A DNA stretch of 7,602 bases, taken from contig DAOUQK010000171.1 of the NCBI GenBank assembly GCA_030625695.1, positions 1-7,602 on the forward strand, in the 5' to 3' direction. Source of the stretch: Paracoccaceae bacterium (lineage in GTDB: Bacteria > Pseudomonadota > Alphaproteobacteria > Rhodobacterales > Rhodobacteraceae). Shown here one piece after another: positions 6,622 through 7,602 of this stretch. Each line of letters starts with the position of its first letter. Position 1 is the stretch's first letter. Both the position numbers and the translations under genes were made by a program. The notes under the pieces are model-generated. The model searched no databases, was not told the origin of the DNA, and worked only from the letters and a program-made list of their open reading frames with translations.

Positions 6622-6649
6622 TTGAGGTGGTAATTTATCGCGATATCAC
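6622..6649 (+). promoter_or_regulatory. Possible weak sigma-70-type promoter for the pentapeptide-repeat gene
   Basis: TTGAGG (6622-6627, four of six matches to TTGACA) and TATCAC (6644-6649, four of six matches to TATAAT) are separated by 16 bp. A start near 6656 would leave a leader of about 30 nt containing the 6660-6677 hairpin. Matches of this quality arise by chance, so this is a suggestion only. Confidence 0.2.
6636..6645. repeat. 10-bp perfect palindrome TATCGCGATA
   Basis: A perfect 10-bp dyad, itself inside an imperfect inverted repeat (GGTGGTA 6626-6632, TATCACC 6644-6650, one mismatch). It overlaps the candidate -10 region of the plus-strand gene. It could be a repressor or activator operator, or coincidence. 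Confidence 0.3.
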
Positions 6650-6659
6650 CCCTTGGCAG

Positions 6660-6677
6660 TGACGCGAAGGGGCGTCA
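6660..6677 (+). promoter_or_regulatory. Hairpin just upstream of the pentapeptide-repeat gene start
   Basis: TGACGC (6660-6665) and GCGTCA (6672-6677) form a perfect 6-bp stem with a GAAGGG loop. The stem ends 10 nt before the assigned ATG (6688). The loop holds a purine-rich Shine-Dalgarno-like sequence, and GGGAGG lies just 3' of the stem. A role in gating translation is possible; no T run follows, so a terminator is unlikely. Confidence 0.35.
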
Positions 6678-6687
6678 TGGTGGGAGG

Positions 6688-7602
6688 ATGGAGATTTCAA
6701 ATGAAGTGATAACACTGCACTTTAACCCGCAGGTATTTTGGGGGTTGGTCTCCGTGCTGGTTTTTGGCTCCGTCGTCGGCCTCACGCTGGCAATGGTAAA
6801 GTTGCTGGACCCCGAAGGAAACTGGCTGGCGCAATTGAAAGAGAATTTGGGGCTGAAGGGTTTCAACACCGCCCTATATCTGATCGCGCTGCTTGTTTGG
6901 GGCGCGATATTCCTTTTGCTGTTGCTGGGCGTGATCTGGTTAATCTGGGAACTGATCTCGAGCGGGCCTCCCGATCCTGATGGCGATCTCTGGAAACTGC
7001 GTTTTGAACTGGTCAAGCTGACCGCGCTGACCGCGACTCTTGGTGCGGTGGTGGCGCTTCCGATCACAATGCAGCGGCTACACTTGACAAGGCAACAGAC
7101 CGAAATGACTCGGCAACAGACCAACACTGCCGAAGAAGCCCTGTTCAACGACAAGATCAATGTGGCGGCGGATGATTTGCATGCTCGCCGATTGGTGACG
7201 AATAATCCGAATGATAAAGAAGCGAAAAACCGCTGGGACTATCATCAGGACGACATCGTCAAACGCAACGCCGCGATTGACCGGCTGGAAGGGTTGGCGA
7301 TTGAACGCCCCGATATTGCCCCGCGGATTGCCCGGATGCTTAGTATCTATGTGCGCGAGTTGACCAGTGAACACCCGCCACTGAAACCGCAAGAAAATTC
7401 ATCTCCGGATGACCTGCGCACATGGGCGCAAGATTTGAAGGCCTGCCGTTCTGATATGGAGAACGCGGTGCAGACCCTTGGTCGGTTGCAGGGAATCGAC
7501 GGGGTGAGCCGGGAAAAGATTGAAATTGATCTGCGCGGCGCCAATCTTCAGGGATTTGATTTGCAAGGTGCGTCCCTTTTGAACGCCCGGTTGAGCGGGG
7601 CG
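6688..7602 (+). CDS. Membrane-anchored pentapeptide-repeat protein, 3'-truncated by window edge
   Basis: The frame runs open from ATG 6688 to the last base (305 codons, no stop in the window). Hydrophobic helices lie at about residues 15-40 and 62-90. A weaker one is at 109-127, so the N-terminus is anchored in the inner membrane. It is followed by a polar heptad duplication, TRQQTEM TRQQTNT (134-147), suggesting a coiled coil. Next comes a charged helical region with RNAAIDRLEGLAIERPD (193-209) and IARMLSIYVREL (214-225). From about 281 there are A(N/D)LxG-type pentapeptides (DLRGANLQGFDLQGASLLNA), with four full repeats before the edge; more are expected. The layout of membrane helices, an R-x2-AI-x2-L-x2-[IL]A helical segment and a pentapeptide beta-helix recalls pentapeptide proteins of many bacteria, whose function is mostly unknown. 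The start is uncertain: GGGAGG abuts ATG 6688 with almost no spacing, and GTG 6706 is an in-frame alternative. It is divergent from yajC. Confidence 0.85.
   Translation, partial: MEISNEVITLHFNPQVFWGLVSVLVFGSVVGLTLAMVKLLDPEGNWLAQLKENLGLKGFNTALYLIALLVWGAIFLLLLLGVIWLIWELISSGPPDPDGDLWKLRFELVKLTALTATLGAVVALPITMQRLHLTRQQTEMTRQQTNTAEEALFNDKINVAADDLHARRLVTNNPNDKEAKNRWDYHQDDIVKRNAAIDRLEGLAIERPDIAPRIARMLSIYVRELTSEHPPLKPQENSSPDDLRTWAQDLKACRSDMENAVQTLGRLQGIDGVSREKIEIDLRGANLQGFDLQGASLLNARLSGA

Noticed and set aside
6477..6662. A 61-codon plus-strand ORF with several cysteines (CCEWFCPFC) in the intergenic region
   Set aside because: It starts at a GTG with no ribosome-binding site, lies over the yajC leader signals and has no recognisable family. 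Cysteine-rich text is expected from the G/T-rich sequence.
6474..6687. A secretion-monitor arrest peptide upstream of yajC-secDF, as known for some bacterial secDF operons
   Set aside because: On the minus strand I found only a six-codon ATG ORF (MQPANA) and a TTG-started extension of it, without a Shine-Dalgarno sequence, export signal or RAPP/RAGP-like arrest motif.
6675..7160. A 161-codon minus-strand ORF opposite the pentapeptide-repeat gene
   Set aside because: It is serine- and cysteine-rich antisense text without a domain. The plus-strand frame has clear membrane helices and pentapeptide repeats.

Overview
The window looks like chromosomal DNA of an alphaproteobacterium, most likely of the Rhodobacterales (Roseobacter group). 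This is inferred from the protein sequences (CcmA/CcmB, SecD/SecF, an MttB-family methyltransferase, a membrane-anchored pentapeptide-repeat protein), the moderately high GC and the gene order. I ran no database search, so the taxon is an inference.

Layout. (1) Bases 1-1014, plus strand: the C-terminal two thirds of a trimethylamine-methyltransferase (MttB) family protein, cut by the left edge. (2) Bases 1015-1075: a short convergent spacer with a perfect GTGGGT/ACCCAC hairpin. (3) Bases 1076-6473, minus strand: one tightly packed run of seven genes, read right to left as yajC, secD, secF, a TauE/SafE (TSUP) permease, an Mth938-domain protein, ccmA and ccmB. Junctions are +34, +1, -8, +10, about +61 and -4 nt, so a single operon with translational coupling is the simplest reading. 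(4) Bases 6474-6687: a 214-bp divergent intergenic region with GTTTTGTAC-type repeats, two stem-loops and a palindrome. (5) Bases 6688-7602, plus strand: the N-terminal 305 codons of a membrane-anchored pentapeptide-repeat protein, cut by the right edge.

How the genes work together. YajC, SecD and SecF form the accessory membrane complex of the Sec translocon, which uses the proton gradient to help pull proteins into the periplasm. CcmA and CcmB are the ATPase and a membrane subunit of the System I cytochrome c maturation ABC complex. That complex acts on haem in the periplasm, where Sec-exported apocytochromes are finished. The shared operon may therefore join export and maturation of periplasmic redox proteins (inference). 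The TSUP permease and the Mth938 protein have no assigned role in either pathway. ccmC, ccmD and ccmG do not follow ccmB here, because the operon ends at a convergent gene.

No mobile element, CRISPR array, tRNA, rRNA or phage gene was seen. Most of the window is housekeeping sequence. The least explained parts are the leader ORF and strong ribosome-binding site in front of ccmA, the repeat-bearing divergent intergenic region, and the pentapeptide-repeat protein.
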